Assembly (NCBI GenBank): GCA_019321725.1
Contig: CM033121.1
Span: 13,020,001-13,084,000 of the forward strand
Length of the DNA: 64,000 bases
Direction of reading: 5' to 3'
Source: Paulownia fortunei
Taxonomy: Eukaryota > Streptophyta > Magnoliopsida > Lamiales > Paulowniaceae
Part shown: piece by piece, positions 1 through 11,980 of the stretch
How positions within the stretch are numbered: position 1 is the first letter of the stretch
Layout: every line of letters begins with the position of its first letter
Notes under the pieces: model-generated
The model's database searches: none
Told to the model about the DNA's origin: nothing
The model's input: only the letters and a program-made list of their open reading frames with translations
Program-made: the position numbers and the translations under genes

Positions 1-290
1 GGATTGCCTAGCTAAAGTAGTTGTACCACCTCCTAAAAATGTCAAGTTAGGTTCTAAAACTGTTGATTGTATTTTATGGAATATTGCAATGAACAGTAGT
101 GCATGCAGATTTTTCGTACATAAATATGATATAAGTGACATTTATGTGAACATAATTATTGGATCCCGAGATGCTAAATTCTTTAAAGATGTGTTCCCTT
201 CTAAAAGAGATATTCATAAAAATACTCTCAAGAGAGCACATGAAAGTGTATTTAGAAATGACATAGAATCTGAACCTTGAAGAAATAAAA
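1..290 (+). pseudogene. Copia integrase C-terminal region, truncated by window start
   Basis: Translates to a stretch containing DCLAKVVVPPPKNVKLG and then FFVHKYDISDIYVN, IIGSRDAKFFKDVF and THKNTLKRA-like residues. This is the segment after the catalytic core of Ty1/copia integrase, where a conserved WGCLAKV block precedes the linker to reverse transcriptase. The same segment occurs in a second copia copy on the minus strand near 59.5-59.95 kb, which makes the family call secure. The catalytic core lies off the left edge. The frame ends in a stop near 278, so this copy is dead. Seen directly: motifs and the homologous second copy. Known: copia domain order INT-RT-RNase H. Lineage within copia was not assigned. 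Confidence 0.85.
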
Positions 291-379
291 TAGCCGAAGT
301 AACTATATCTTTTTATCCAAATTTTATGACATATATGATTGATAATAAACCTCAAACCCTAAAAAAGGCTATGTCTAGT

Positions 380-1137
380 AGAAGGTTCATTTTGAAAGGA
401 TGTTATTGATAGTGAAATAGAATCTATTCTAGGTTATAATATCTGATAATTGGTTGATCTTCCTTTGGGAACTAAACCAATTGGATGCAAATGGATCTTT
501 AAAAAGAAGTTAAAGGCTGATGATTCAATTGATAAATACAACACTAGACTTGTTGCTAAAGGATATCATCAAAAGAAAGCTATTGATCATTTTGACACTT
601 ATTCCCTAGTAACAAGTATTACTTCTATCCGAATCTTAATTACTTTAGCAGCCCTATATAATATACATATGCATCAATTCGATGTAAAAAATATATTTTT
701 ATATAATATAAAAATTACATGGAGCAACCAGAAGGCTTCAATGTAAAAGTACAAGAACATAAAGTACATACACTTGTTAAATCTCTTAATGGTTTGACGT
801 AAGCCCCTAAAAAATAGCACGAGAAGTTTGATAGTATCATGATAAGAAATGGGTTCCCATAAATGAGTTTGGTAAATATGTCTACTCCAAAAGATTTGGA
901 GAAGCCCATATACCTATATGTATGTATGTAGATGACATGCTCATACTAGAAGCTAATATGGAATTTATCAATAAAACAAAGAAAATGCACATTAACAACT
1001 TTGATATGATAGACATGGGTGAAACGGATGTAATATTGGGAATGAAGATCTCCAGAACACATAATGGGATATTATTATCTCAAACACATTATGTTGATAA
1101 AGTGATTGAGAGATTCAAGTCATGTGGTATTACATAG
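380..1137 (+). pseudogene. Copia reverse transcriptase, decayed
   Basis: A copia-type reverse transcriptase in several frames. From about 450 it reads VDLPLGTKPIGCKWIFKKKL, RLVAKGYHQK and a region equal to HQFDVKNIFLYN, which are the conserved N-terminal RT blocks. From 922 the catalytic box YVDDML is intact, followed by DMIDMGETDVILGMKI and SQTHYVDKVIERF, the palm/thumb blocks. Between 746 and 920 the frame is broken by stops and indels. It follows the integrase remnant in the order expected for Ty1/copia and leads into RNase H. No intact protein can be made. Confidence 0.9.
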
Positions 1138-1214
1138 ACAATAATGCAATCTCCCACATGTTATTGTTTTAAAAAATACCAAAAATGAAAAAAGTAATAG
1201 TTAGAATATTTTCA

Positions 1215-1880
1215 GATCATTGGAAGTCTAACTTACTTAATGAATTATACTCAACCAAACATAGATTACATTGTAAGTAAGCTAAGTAGATATACACATA
1301 ATCCAAGTAATGACCATTGGAGTTCTTTACTTAAGAGTATTAAGATACTTGAAAAGAATTAAAGAGTATGCATTACACTATAAAAAATATCCTCTAGTTA
1401 TTGAAGGATATAGTGATGTAAATTAGATTTGAGATATTGATTAATCCAAGTTAACTAGTAGTTATGTATTTACTCTTAGTTGTGGTGGTGCTATATCTTG
1501 TAAATCTTCTAAGTAAATAGGTACAACTCATTCCACTACAAATTCAAAGATTATAGTTTTAGATAAAGTTAGAGACGAAGTGGTATGGTTAAGACACTTA
1601 GTAGAAGATGTTCCTATATGGCAAAATCGATCACAGGAATATACATTCATTGCGATAGCCAATCAACTATATCTAGGGCACACAATTTTATATATAATGA
1701 TAAATCATGATGTTTTTTTTGAAAATATAATACCGTTAAGCAGTTGCTCTCAAATGGAACTATATCAATTGATTTTGTGAAGTCAAAAGATAATATAGAG
1801 GACCTGTTTACTAAGGAGTTTTCAAGAGAGAGAATAGACTGTGGATTGAGGAAATTAGAATTAAAGCCCAAAGATTAAAT
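1215..1880 (+). pseudogene. Copia RNase H, decayed
   Basis: Downstream of RT the sequence reads as a broken copia RNase H: NYTQPNIDYIVSKLSRYTH, then a GYSDVN-like catalytic block, SCGGAISCKSSK, TTHSTTNSK, DEVVWLRHL, and a C-terminal EDLFTKEFSRERID followed by GLRKLELKPKD near 1850-1878. Several in-frame stops (for example after VN near 1424) kill it. The same C-terminus occurs on the minus strand at about 58.10-58.18 kb. The pol reading ends near 1880 and a short 3' untranslated stretch follows before later insertions. Confidence 0.8.
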
Positions 1881-1932
1881 GAGTCATCATAACGGAACCC
1901 TTTCTGGCAACTGGAGATCCCATGGACAATTG

Positions 1933-3197
1933 CGTTCGCATAATCATAAATAGCATACGCAGTTAAATAAAAAAATTCAACATTGGAAATAAAACAAAAA
2001 ACATTTTTTAGGTTCGTTGTGAATATTTTATTTGTGTTTTTAAATGCTTGCTTAATAATAAAGAAAAATATTTGTGAATTATACCTTAACAAGCACTCCA
2101 ACTGATGTAGGATGAGAAACAATTCAAATCATTAACCTGGATCAAAAACTTATCCGCCAAGGACTCCAAGCATTGTCCCTCTATGGGTATCCACACTTTG
2201 GGCAAGTTCATGAATCTTCAATCCTTGATAGTGAAAGAAAATTCTTTATTTCTAATCTAAAATTTGAGAGTGCAACAACAATTCTTAAATAAACTAGTGA
2301 TAAAAGAATTATACTGAATGAAAGAGGAATAGAATCACTTTGATGGAAAAAAGCTTTCTTAGAGAGAAGAAAAGAGAGAATATTGAAATAGAGGTTTAGC
2401 TGAACTTTAGCTTTAAGAGGCCTTCTAAAATTCGGCCATCACAAGGAGGGGAGCTTTTATATGCTTAGCTCCAAGACCTAATCCAATTAGGTCTCTTGCC
2501 CTATTAATTTCTTATCTTATTCTTTTCCATCTAAACCTAGGGGCTTGTATGGTTTTCATCCCATTTGGCTTTTCTCACATTTTCAATGTTTGTGAGGCCT
2601 AATATGTTTGTTTAGCCCAACTTCAGATCTAAAAGTACCAATTTTTGCTTCTCTTGATAAAACCTCACCTTATAGTCCCATTACCGTTACTAGTCTAAGG
2701 CTACTCTGCAACCTGTCTAACACACATCGCATCAATCACTTATAGGTTTTCACCTGTTCAATGCATAAAACCACCCCCACACTCTTCATCACCACTCATA
2801 TATTTATACCTTTGAGAATAATGCTCCCTCAAGCCCGTCCAAGTTCCATTCTCCTTCCACTCCCAACCCCAAAATATGAACCATGTCATGGTGGTATGAA
2901 GAATAGATCGGTGAGAACGACGTGCACTCCCACTGCAAAAAATATTGAAGGTAAGACAATATGTTTAAGCCCAGATTTGAAACCAGATCTACAAATCAAA
3001 CGTAGATCTATACGGATCAGTATACAAAATGTCTTCTTGGTTGGTTTTTCATTAGATCTATATTTCTTGGCAAAAATGGTTTGGATGTTTGTAGTTTTTA
3101 TAACATTAACCAATTTTAGGATTTAGTGTTATGTGAATACTAATTTATTTGTGGATGGATATGTTTTTTTATGTTGAATTTGTTCTATTATTCCCAT
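1933..3197 (-). other. LTR-like fragment of another element between copia pol and its LTR
   Basis: In the minus-strand copia copy only about 20 bp separate the end of pol from the LTR (58044-58064). Here about 1.26 kb intervenes, so it looks inserted. Read on the minus strand, 2735 to 1934 has the make-up of a plant LTR: a TGTTAGAC-like start near 2725 and a candidate TATA motif (ATATAAAAGC) at 2454-2463, followed by a pyrimidine-rich leader. Between about 2760 and 3180 an open stretch of 121 codons on the plus strand matches nothing I recognise. I saw no target duplication. It could be a solo LTR plus flanking debris. Confidence 0.35.
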
Positions 3198-3868
3198 TGT
3201 TAGAGTAGTGTCCGACACGCTAATTAGATTGGGTGTTTTTATACTCTTGTATTTATAAAAATAATCTTTCTCAGATCATATTAATAAAATAGATAAATTT
3301 TTTTATCTTTAATTGCATATAGTAATTAGATAAAGTCCCTAGACCAAACTTATTTATGGGGTATAGTCACACATTTAATGGTGATCATGGAATATGTCTC
3401 TATTGCTTGGTTTTAAATTAGTTTCAAATTGAGGGTTTTTTGAGATGGGACATGGCATAGCCCAATAGACTCGTGCATACGATGTATGCTCCCATGAGGA
3501 ATGCCTCATTCAATGGACATTAGCGTAGTGATGCTAGTGCATGTATGCATATGTTTATTAGAGAATAAATACATTGAATAGGCCCACTAGAAATTCTTAA
3601 TTGGAAACATTGTTTGTCGAAATAAGAATTTCAATATTACAGTAGTTCACGATTAGTCCTTAGACTTGAGGCACCATGGTAGCCCTATACATATCATGTT
3701 CCATTTTGATGTATCTTTTGATTACCTGATAATAACAAAAGAGGTATGTTAGATGTTGCATTGATATGTATGGAGGTTAATCAGTGGCTAAGAAAGGATC
3801 TGTCACTTGTCTGACAGAACAAGTGAATCTTCTATATTTTCATAATTCATGACTTAGAAGTTTTTGGC
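3198..3868 (+). mobile_element. Copia LTR, 5' part (plus strand)
   Basis: Begins TGTTAGAGTAGTG and contains a run ATCTTTAATTGCATATAGTA leading to GATAAAGTCC. Related sequence occurs in three other places: plus strand at 40984 and 61795, and minus strand starting at 58044. In the minus copy it directly abuts the end of copia pol, which identifies it as the copia LTR. Here it is cut by the Athila-like element 1 at 3873/3874 and resumes after that element at 23265-23269. The 3' LTR of the plus-strand copia is thus split by nesting. Confidence 0.75.
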
Positions 3869-3873
3869 CAAGG

Positions 3874-5614
3874 TGTTAAGTGCATATTTTGGTATATTTT
3901 TATATCAAATCCTTTATACTTTTCTTTATTTATTCTTATTAATATTATAGTTTTATTAATGTTTTATGTTACAAAATCGATGAACAAAAAAGATCAAAAA
4001 GAGCCAAATTGAAACAAAGAAGACAATACGTTTCGTGAGCAAGTTGGAAGATAATATTTTATTAGATCAAATAAGCATCATAATTAGAAGAAAATGGTTA
4101 TTTTGCCCTAACTCCATCATGTGTAGAATCAAAATATGTGCAAGTAACTGCTGGGCTCAAAATAAGCATATTTTCAAACTTGTATAGTTGTGGTATTTTG
4201 GGCATAACTCCATATTAAAAAGTATTATAAACCTAAATCTTATTTTATTTGAAAGCTAAGAGATAGAACTACAACTTTGATGTTGGGAGCTCAGCCCAAT
4301 TCAATCTTGATTATAGCAGAAAATTCATTCAAATGTGTGTATTGGAAAAAATCTATCTATACTGATATATTTGCTTAAATCAAGCATAACTTTCTACCTA
4401 GTGGTTGGAATTAGGTGATTCAAGTTGAAAATTGAAGCTAATAGATAAATACACTACTTTTATGTTGATTACTCTTTCAAAATTAGTTGATTTCATGGAA
4501 AAAAATATGTGAAAATTTTTTAATTTGAAAAGGATATGTGCATTTAGAGCACATTTGAAGTTCATTTGGAGTGCATTAGAAGATGCTAATTTAGGCACTC
4601 TTCTACTATAAATGGGGGCTTTTGGATGGAACTCAAGACACACAAAAACCTTTACAGAGAAAAAGAAAATTTTATTGTTGTCTTTCATTAGGCTAAGTTT
4701 TCTAGTAGTAATGTAAGTTTTGTAATAGTAATAGAAATGTATTCTCTAATTTCTTTTCTATTTTTAATATTTTTTATTTTCATTATGTTATTTTAAATTT
4801 CATTTAATTGAGGATAAATGATAAACCTCTTGATGGAGAAAGAGGAACAGTTATAAAAGTGTATAATGTTCTGGTATGTTGTATTATTATTTTAATTTTT
4901 GATTGCAACCCTCTTTGTTCTGTAGTAATTTTTGATTTTTGTATTACCAATGGCATAACAAATACTTTGGTTCATTTAGTTTATTATACGGTTCTACTCC
5001 ACCGACTACTAATGTGAAATCTTGATTTGTTATAGATAAATGTGGACATAAGTACTTAATCTCATAAGTAAGTATTAGCATTAAAACCCTTCTTATTTAG
5101 TGGCAATTCTTGATTTTTGTATCACCAATGGAACAATAAATACGTGGATTCATTTAGCTTATTATACGATTCTACTCCACCAACTACTAATGTAAAATCT
5201 TGATTTGTTGTAGACAAAGGTGTGCATAAATACTTGATCTCATAAATAAGTATTGGTGTTAAGAGATAATTTGCAAACAGTAAGACAATATCATGATTTC
5301 TTTAATGCATGAGCTATTTGATAACATCTTCCCATTGGAACCTTTATTATGAATGGATTTCAATAGTGGTATTTCAAAGAGATAAAAAGAATAAATAATC
5401 GTTCATTTATTCAAAACTCAATAGCGAATCCCTAATGCTCAGTACTTTTATTTCTTCGATTTTTGTTTATAATCTAAACGACATTCAGCCCATCTTTTAA
5501 CAAATATAAACCCAAAAACTTCAAAAACCTTCCCTGTGGGTTAACCTCAGACTCTTGAAAAATTTATTCCGTGATATAACATGTACTTGGGTTTGCAACC
5601 TTAAGCTTGTAGCA
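3874..5614 (+). repeat. 5' LTR of Athila-like element 1
   Basis: 1741 bp, starting TGTTAAGTGC (the other three copies start TGATAAG) and ending TTGTAGCA. Four LTRs of this family are present: here, 21496-23264, 47134-48938 and 55948-57701. Each holds an internal direct repeat of about 178 bp, in this copy with its ACCAATGG landmark near 4946 and 5124. Confidence 0.9.
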
Positions 5615-5620
5615 AATTTT

Positions 5621-5638
5621 TGGCGTCGTTGCTAGAGA
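5621..5638 (+). promoter_or_regulatory. Primer-binding site, tRNA-Asp type
   Basis: TGGCGTCGTTGCTAGAGA six bases after the LTR. It differs by a few substitutions from the complement of the 3' end of plant tRNA-Asp (TGGCGCCGTTGCCGGGGA), the primer usual for Athila-type elements. The cognate site in element 2 is at 48945-48962 and is more decayed. Confidence 0.8.
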
Positions 5639-5704
5639 AGGAAAGGTAAGTATTTAGGTTTATAAATATTTTTTCTTTGTAAATATTATGTATTTTTTTC
5701 TTTA

Positions 5705-6806
5705 CAATTTAAAGATTTAAAGATTTGTTGAATTCATGCACACATTATAGTTTTGAAAAATGCCATTTATTTAGTTTCGTTTATGAAGGTTTAACTTCTG
5801 AAATAAAATAATTAGTTGAAACAATATGTAATGGTGAGTTTCTTGATAAAGAACCTAATGAAGCCCTAAAATATATAGACCATTTGGTAAAAAACTCTCA
5901 ATCATGGCATAGTGTTAATTCTTCCAAAGGTTCTATTAAATCTAATCTTACTAACAGTAATAAAGAAATATATTACCTTAGTCAAGAAGAAGATCTAAAT
6001 ACTAGGATTGCTAATTTATAAAAAAAGTTGAAGCCATGGAACTTTAAAAAGTAAAGAAAATATAATATGTGCAAGATGAAGAGGTTTGTAGCATTTGTGA
6101 ACTTGTAAGACACTCTACCAATGAATGCCCAAATATTCTAGCACAAACAAATTTCATAAACACATTTAAAAAGCTTTTTCATTCTTCATATTCTGAAACT
6201 TACAATCCACAATGGAAAAATCATCCCAATTTTAGTTGGTAAGATGATAACCATTCCCAACCGCTATATTCACAAAAGCCACCAAACTTTCCTTCTTATC
6301 CAGCCCCATATAGAAAATCTCTTGAAAAAACTTTGCATGAATTTATGCATGCACAAACAAACATCAACAACCAGACTTCACAAGGCATCAATGAGATCAA
6401 AAGCACACTTTCAAAATTGACAACCTCTTTGCGTACTCATGAAAAAGGTAAATTTCCTCCTCAACCTCAACCTAATCCTTATACTCAGTGTCATATTTCT
6501 TCTTCAGGTGAAAATTCAATCAAGGAGGCTAATTCTGTCACAACTCTTCGAAATGAAAAAGTTGTTGACAAGACTATTCATCTTGAGAAGAATCCAAAGT
6601 CGACAACCACTCCTAAACCTCTCTCTCATACTTATGTAACACATCTACCTTTTCCTAGCAGGTTAGAAATTTCTAAGAAAAATGAGCAAAAAAAGAAAAT
6701 TCTTGAAACTTTTCAAAAAGTGGAGATAAACATCCTTCTTCTTGATGTGATCAAGCAGCTGCCTCGATATGTTAAGTTTCTTAAAGAGCTATTCACTAAA
6801 AAATGA
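5705..6806 (+). pseudogene. Athila-like gag, N-terminus deleted
   Basis: Starts abruptly inside gag at a FKDLLNS-like stretch, and the upstream gag present in element 2 (49.1-49.56 kb) is missing. It then reads FVYEGLTSEIK, ICNGEFLDKEPNEALKYID and a zinc knuckle C-S-I-C-E-L-V-R-H-S-T-N-E-C at 6087-6128 (CX2CX4HX4C). An open stretch of 157 codons (6333-6806) covers the low-complexity C-terminal gag with many Thr, Pro, Asn and Lys. The nucleocapsid knuckle would package RNA. Stops at 5810-6060 break the frame. Confidence 0.85.
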
Positions 6807-6809
6807 AAG

Positions 6810-7147
6810 TTGAGGGGGGATGAAAAAGTAAATGTGGGGGAGAATGTTTCGACGGTTTTTCAAAGAAAACTCCCTCCAAAGTGTAAGGATCCGGGCAGTT
6901 TTACCATCCCTTGTACCATTGGTAAGACTAGATTTAAAAAATGCATGTTAGATTTGGGAGCATCAATTAATATTATGCCATATTCTATTTATACTTCTCT
7001 AAATCTAAGACTTTCAAAAGAAACGGGTGTTATCATACAATTGGCTAATAGATCTAATGCATATCTGATAGGGTTATGGAAGATATTCATGTGCAGGTGA
7101 ATGAATTAGATTTCCCCGCTGATTTTTATGTTGTTGAGGTGGAGGAT
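6810..7147 (+). pseudogene. Athila-like aspartic protease, interrupted by Tekay insertion
   Basis: Contains PGSFTIPCTIGKTRFKKCML followed by DLGASINIMP at 6951-6980. DLGAS replaces the usual D(T/S)GAS and is the common form in Athila-type retropepsins. YSIYTSLNLRLSKETGV, LANRS and, after a frameshift near 7075, residues equal to VEDIHVQVNELDFPADFYVVE follow. The frame stops at the target site AGGAT where the Tekay element entered. The fold is that of a retroviral-type protease that processes Gag-Pol. Pol remains resume at 16321. Confidence 0.85.
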
Positions 7148-9411
7148 TGTAATGCCCAATTCTCTCCTACATAGCCAATAATAAGCATCTTGCATGAATA
7201 TACATCTAATCACTGTGTATTATTGAATTATGGCATACAAATAGCATGATTGCACGAACTTGAATAATTGTTATTATATGCTGTACTTATACTTTAACAT
7301 GCATTAGTATATGAAATATGAGATCAAACTTTTATTTCTTGATTTAACATATTCCTTAAGTACCTTTTTGAAGTAAAAAGCTTGGTATCTTGATTAAGAA
7401 AGATTGATGTGTTGAATGGCCATGAAATGAATTATTTGTATTGCTCCATACTAGTTATATGCTAAAGTGATTAATTTCCTAAATATTTACTTGAAATATA
7501 TTACATTTGGCTAAGAACTAAAAGTATGCAAAATAGTGCAATTTGATTGGTTGATTGACTAGGTTGTATAAAATCATTCTAAACCGCATTGCACTTGATT
7601 ATAACACAAAAGCATCAATTTTTGTCATCTTGTTAGCCCATGAACGTGGCTTTTGGCATGAGAAGACACCAAGCATGATGCAACTAATCATCACCCTCCA
7701 CTTACCTCTCTTTGAAAGGTCAAAGAAATCATTTTCACTTAAAAAATAACCAGCTCTTATTCTCCTAAGTTTCTCCAAATTTCTACACTCTCATACTTAC
7801 AAAAATTGAATTCAATCCATAGAAATTCATAGAACACAAATAGAACAAGTTCCACCCTTTTTAAGCTTGAAAACCGTTGATTTTAAAGCTTAATTCCAAC
7901 TTAATCAAGGTATATTCTTTTTCAATGTTTTATATGATGAATTTGTAGTAACTTCTATGGTTACACGTTTTAGTATATTTTTGTATGATTGAAAACTTAA
8001 ATAAGTTACACTTGAAGCCAAAATCAAGTTAATTAAGCTAGTTTTTAGCAAAATTGATAGTCTTGTGAAATTGTTTAATTTACTTGTTTCTATTGATTTT
8101 GTAATGCTTATATTGTGTTTGAAGGTGCCTATAAATGATTGTGAACAATAGCAATTAGTTTGCTTAATTGAAGGTTAGAATCAATTTAAGTTAGAATCAA
8201 GTTTACGTCATTTTAATTCGAATTGTGTTCATATTTTAGGGGCTGCCCTAATAATTATGTTTGAATTATTAGTTATTTAATAGCTGCCCTAATGTTTAAT
8301 GTCTTGAATTAGTAGTAAAATATGGAATATGCATTGTTTTTCAGGTTATGTATTTGATATGGAATTATTTACAAAAGATTGAAAAATGCATATGAACTTT
8401 GACTAGAATAGACTAAATAATTTACAAAAAGGATATTAAATAGTACATGATTTGATTATGTTAGGTCTTTAACACATCCTATCTTCCAAAGAGATGGTCT
8501 TTTCACTTGCCACAAAGTGGACTTGAGGTAAGTTGAAGCTTTCATTTGCTGTATCACAAGAATCATATAATGTTGTTCATATTTTAATATGATTGTTATT
8601 ATTTGTCAAATGATGTAATGTTTGATGCATTTATGGTTCATGAAGTATGACACTATTAAGAAATAATGAGGTTTTTAAAAAGAAAGTATGGTAATTGATT
8701 GATGGTCGGGTAGACAAGGGATGCGGGAGGGACCGGCGGACCCAACAAATGGTGGCAAATACTTGAGGTTGAAAAACCAGTATAGGAAAGCCACAATAAA
8801 TGAGATAGAATACGGCTAATACCTGAGGTTGAAAGACCAAGTATGGAAACCCCGTATTAGTTCTCTTATTGGCCAATCATTATGAATAGGTTCTGAAAAC
8901 CATGGTCTGTCGCTATTAGTTTGGTACCACACTTCAAGAGCCCTAAAAAATGATTTATGAATGAAAATTATTAAATAGAATATTGCATTTAATGATTTAT
9001 GAGATGTGTATATATGTTATTTGTTATTGCATCAGTTTCATCTTACTGAGCCTTTAGCTCATTAGATTGATGTTATGCAGGTGGAAATATATAGGTTTAG
9101 AGGTTGACTGAGTCTCTAGAGCGGCCGGATAGAGATTTGTTCATATGCCATGCTTCGACCTATTTTGTAGTTTATTTTGAAAATTCTATTTTATTTTTAA
9201 ATAAGCCGCTCTGTTATGGTTTTGTAAACAAATGTACTCAGTTTTGATATATGTATATGGTGTGTTAAAAGGATTCAAGTTTTTTCTCTTATAGATAAAA
9301 ATGGGAACTTTTATTAAAAATCATAACTCTAGTAATGATGAAAAATTTATATTTCTTGACTTAACTGTATCAGCTTGTTTAGGCTCTACAGTTAGGTTAA
9401 GGGGTGTTACA
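7148..9411 (+). repeat. 5' LTR of Tekay element
   Basis: Ends were set by comparison with the 3' LTR and by the flanking target duplication. A 60-bp internal near-repeat is visible (ACTTGAGGTTGA at 8761 and ACCTGAGGTTGA at 8821), also present in the 3' LTR. Short open stretches inside the LTR (for example 7555-7749) are not genes. Confidence 0.95.
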
Positions 9412-9416
9412 GTTTG

Positions 9417-9436
9417 TGGTATCAGGGTGGAGGTTT
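9417..9436 (+). promoter_or_regulatory. Primer-binding site, initiator tRNA-Met type
   Basis: TGGTATCAGGGTGGAGG five bases after the LTR. The first nine bases match the complement of the 3' end of initiator tRNA-Met (TGGTATCAGAG...), the primer typical for chromoviruses; the rest has drifted. Confidence 0.75.
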
Positions 9437-9614
9437 AGTCATTCCTGTAGATAGAAGAAGGCATATGAACACACCCTGGCTGGGAAACTCGATCAACTAC
9501 TTGTTTATTTACTTTTATGTTTATTTGATTATATTTCATGCCATGTTATTGTCATGATTATGTATTTATTATTGGCTAATGAATGGAATGAGATTGGGTA
9601 AAGCATATCAGGTC

Positions 9615-10600
9615 ATGGCACCAAAATGGAAAACAATGGATGATCATGAGGGTAATCATATTGTGGTGGATAATTTGACTGATCTCATTCAACAACAAAC
9701 TAGAATGCATGGTGAACAGATATAACAATTGCTAGATATGCAATAAAGAACCCAAGAATAGAATCAGCAACTTCCTCCACCACAAGCTCGACAGGATCCT
9801 TCACAGGCTGTATATGAGAAGTTTAGAAAGATGGAACCTGTTGATTTTACTGGTGGGTCTGATCTTATGGTTGTAAAGGAATAGGTTAAATCATTGGATA
9901 CTATCTTTGACTACATGAGAATTGATGATGGTGAAAAGGTACTCTGTGCAATCTTCTTGTTAAAGAAGGAAGCTAGAACCTGGTGGGAAAGAGCTAAACT
10001 TGTAGTGAATATGGAAGAGCTAACTTGGGAGATGTTTAAAATAATATTTTATGATAAGTATTTCACTAGAGATGCTAGGTCGCTCAAAGTAAAAGAATTT
10101 TTGGAGTTAAAATAAGGAGGGATGTCTGTATGTGATTATGTGAGAAAATTTGAACAGGGTTGCAAATATATACCATACATCGCCAGAGACAACAATGAGA
10201 AGATGGATCATTTTTTGAGGGGCCTTAATCCTGAAATTAGAAGAGATGTGAGAATGTCTTCAGTAACAGAGTTCAGGGAACTGGTGGACAAGGCTTTGAT
10301 GGCTGACTTAGATGAGAAAGAGATTGAGAAATTTCATCAAAAAAAGAAGCAAGTATTCACTCTCAGAAATCTGAATTAGTGGAAGAAAGGAGAGTAAAAA
10401 TCAAACCAATGGAATGAAAAGCGTCCTAGAGTTGGGCAGACTTCTACTACAGTTGAAAGGCCTAAATATGGGAAGAATCATTTTGGGGAATGCTATAGTG
10501 GTACTAATTGTTACTTTAAGTGTCAAAACCCTAGACATATAGTAAAGGATTGCCCAACAGTGCAGGGGAGAGTTCAGGGAAGAGTGTATGCAATGACACA
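9615..10600 (+). pseudogene. Tekay gag with zinc knuckle
   Basis: From ATG 9615 a single frame continues through in-frame stops to 11285. It contains [14 protein letters not shown] (near 9820), then [29 protein letters not shown] and [15 protein letters not shown], the retrotransposon gag core, followed by FEQGCKYIP and [13 protein letters not shown]. The knuckle at about 10509-10553 reads C-Y-F-K-C-Q-N-P-R-H-I-V-K-D-C. Aligned with CFKC-type knuckles, the first Cys appears changed to Tyr (TGC to TAC). Stops at 9723, near 9744, 9762 and 9882 fit CAA/CAG or TGG changed by C:G to T:A mutation. The start was chosen because it opens the conserved frame about 200 bp after the primer-binding site. 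Confidence 0.9.
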
Positions 10601-11155
10601 AGAATAAGCCGATGTAGATGCTTCCATAGTCACAGGTACTATTTTAATTTCTAGGATACCTACAATTGCATTGATAGATTCTGGATCTATGCATTCATTT
10701 GCATCACGTGCATTAGTGAGAAAATTAGGCATTACACTAGATTTATTAAAAGTAAGGTACAGTATGACTATTCCATCCGTGGAAGAAATGGATTTCAACC
10801 AAATGTTAAGGGCTTGTTCTATTCAGATTTGTGATAGAACTCTCTATGCAGATCTTGTTGTTTTACAGATGCTAAATTTTGAGGTTATTCTGGGTATGGA
10901 TCAGCTTACCAAATATCATGCAACAATTGATTGTAACAAGAAGATTGTGATTTTTCAGCCACCTGGGGAAGAACAGTTTATGTTTAATGGTATCTCATTA
11001 TCACGGTCCTTACCAATTATATCTGCTTTGAAAGCTCAAAAGATGTTGAATAAAGGTTGTGTTGGATATTTGGCAAGTGTTCTGGACACCTCAGTTGAAG
11101 CACAATGGAAGCCAGAAAATATAGATGTGGTTCAAGAATTTCTTGAGGTATTTCT
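10601..11155 (+). pseudogene. Tekay aspartic protease
   Basis: In the gag frame, ALIDSGSMHSFASRALVRKL near 10671-10730 carries the D-S-G-S catalytic loop of chromovirus proteases with the usual HSF(A/I) extension. VVLQMLNFEVILGMDQLTKY near 10858-10915 is the second conserved block (ILGMDWL in the family) and leads to the linker before RT. The open stretch runs 10671-11285 without a stop. It would cleave the Gag-Pol polyprotein. Confidence 0.9.
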
Positions 11156-11980
11156 AGATGATTTACTGGAACTACCACCGAATCGAGAGATCAAATTTGT
11201 GATTGATGTTATGCTAGGGACTACTCCTATTTCTAAAGCACCATACCAAATGGCACCAACAAAATTGAAAGAGTTAAAAGTTTAATTGCAAGAATTGCTT
11301 GATAAGGGTTTTTATTCATCGTAGTTATTCTCTTTGGGGAGCACCTGTGTTGTTCGTAAAAAAGAAGGATGGTACATTGCGGTTGTGCATTGATTATAGA
11401 GAGTTGAATAAAATAACAGTCAAGAATAAGTATACACTCCCAAGAGTAGATGATTTGTTTGATCAATTGCAGGGAGTATCTGTATTTTCTAAGATTGATT
11501 TGCGCTCTAGGTATCATCAATTGAAGATAAAGGAAGAAGACATACCAAAGACTGCATTCTGAACAAGGTATGGACATTATAAATTTCTAGTGATGCCTTT
11601 CGATTTAACCAATACCCCTGCAGGTTTTATGCATCTAATGAATAGGGTGTTTAAGCAATATCTTGATAAATTTGTGATTGTGTTTATTGATGACATCCTA
11701 ATTTATTCACATGATAAAGAAAAGCACAAAGAATATATGAAGATTGTGCTGCAAGTTCTTAAAGAAAAACAGTTGTATGCTAAATTCAAGAAGTGTGAGT
11801 TTTGGCTTGAACAAGTGCTATTCCTAGGTCATGTAGTATCCAAGGATGGTATTTCTATTGATCCGGACAAGGTAGAAGCTGTCATTGAGTGGCCAACACC
11901 AACAAATATATTAGAAGTAAGGAGTTTCTTAGGATTAGCAGGGTACTATCGACGATTTGTTCAGGATTTTCAAAAATAGC
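11156..11980 (+). pseudogene. Tekay reverse transcriptase
   Basis: Begins in the gag frame with [30 protein letters not shown], stops at 11283, and continues one frame over from 11299: [55 protein letters not shown] (a stop TGA at 11560), then [12 protein letters not shown] and the catalytic [10 protein letters not shown], with IDD codons at 11686-11694. [20 protein letters not shown] and [15 protein letters not shown] close the domain. All seven RT blocks are present, but the frame change at 11285 and the stop at 11560 inactivate it. Confidence 0.93.

Noticed and set aside
2761..3126. 121-codon open frame
   Set aside because: No motif, no related copy in the window, and it crosses the border of LTR-like debris; length is not remarkable by chance.
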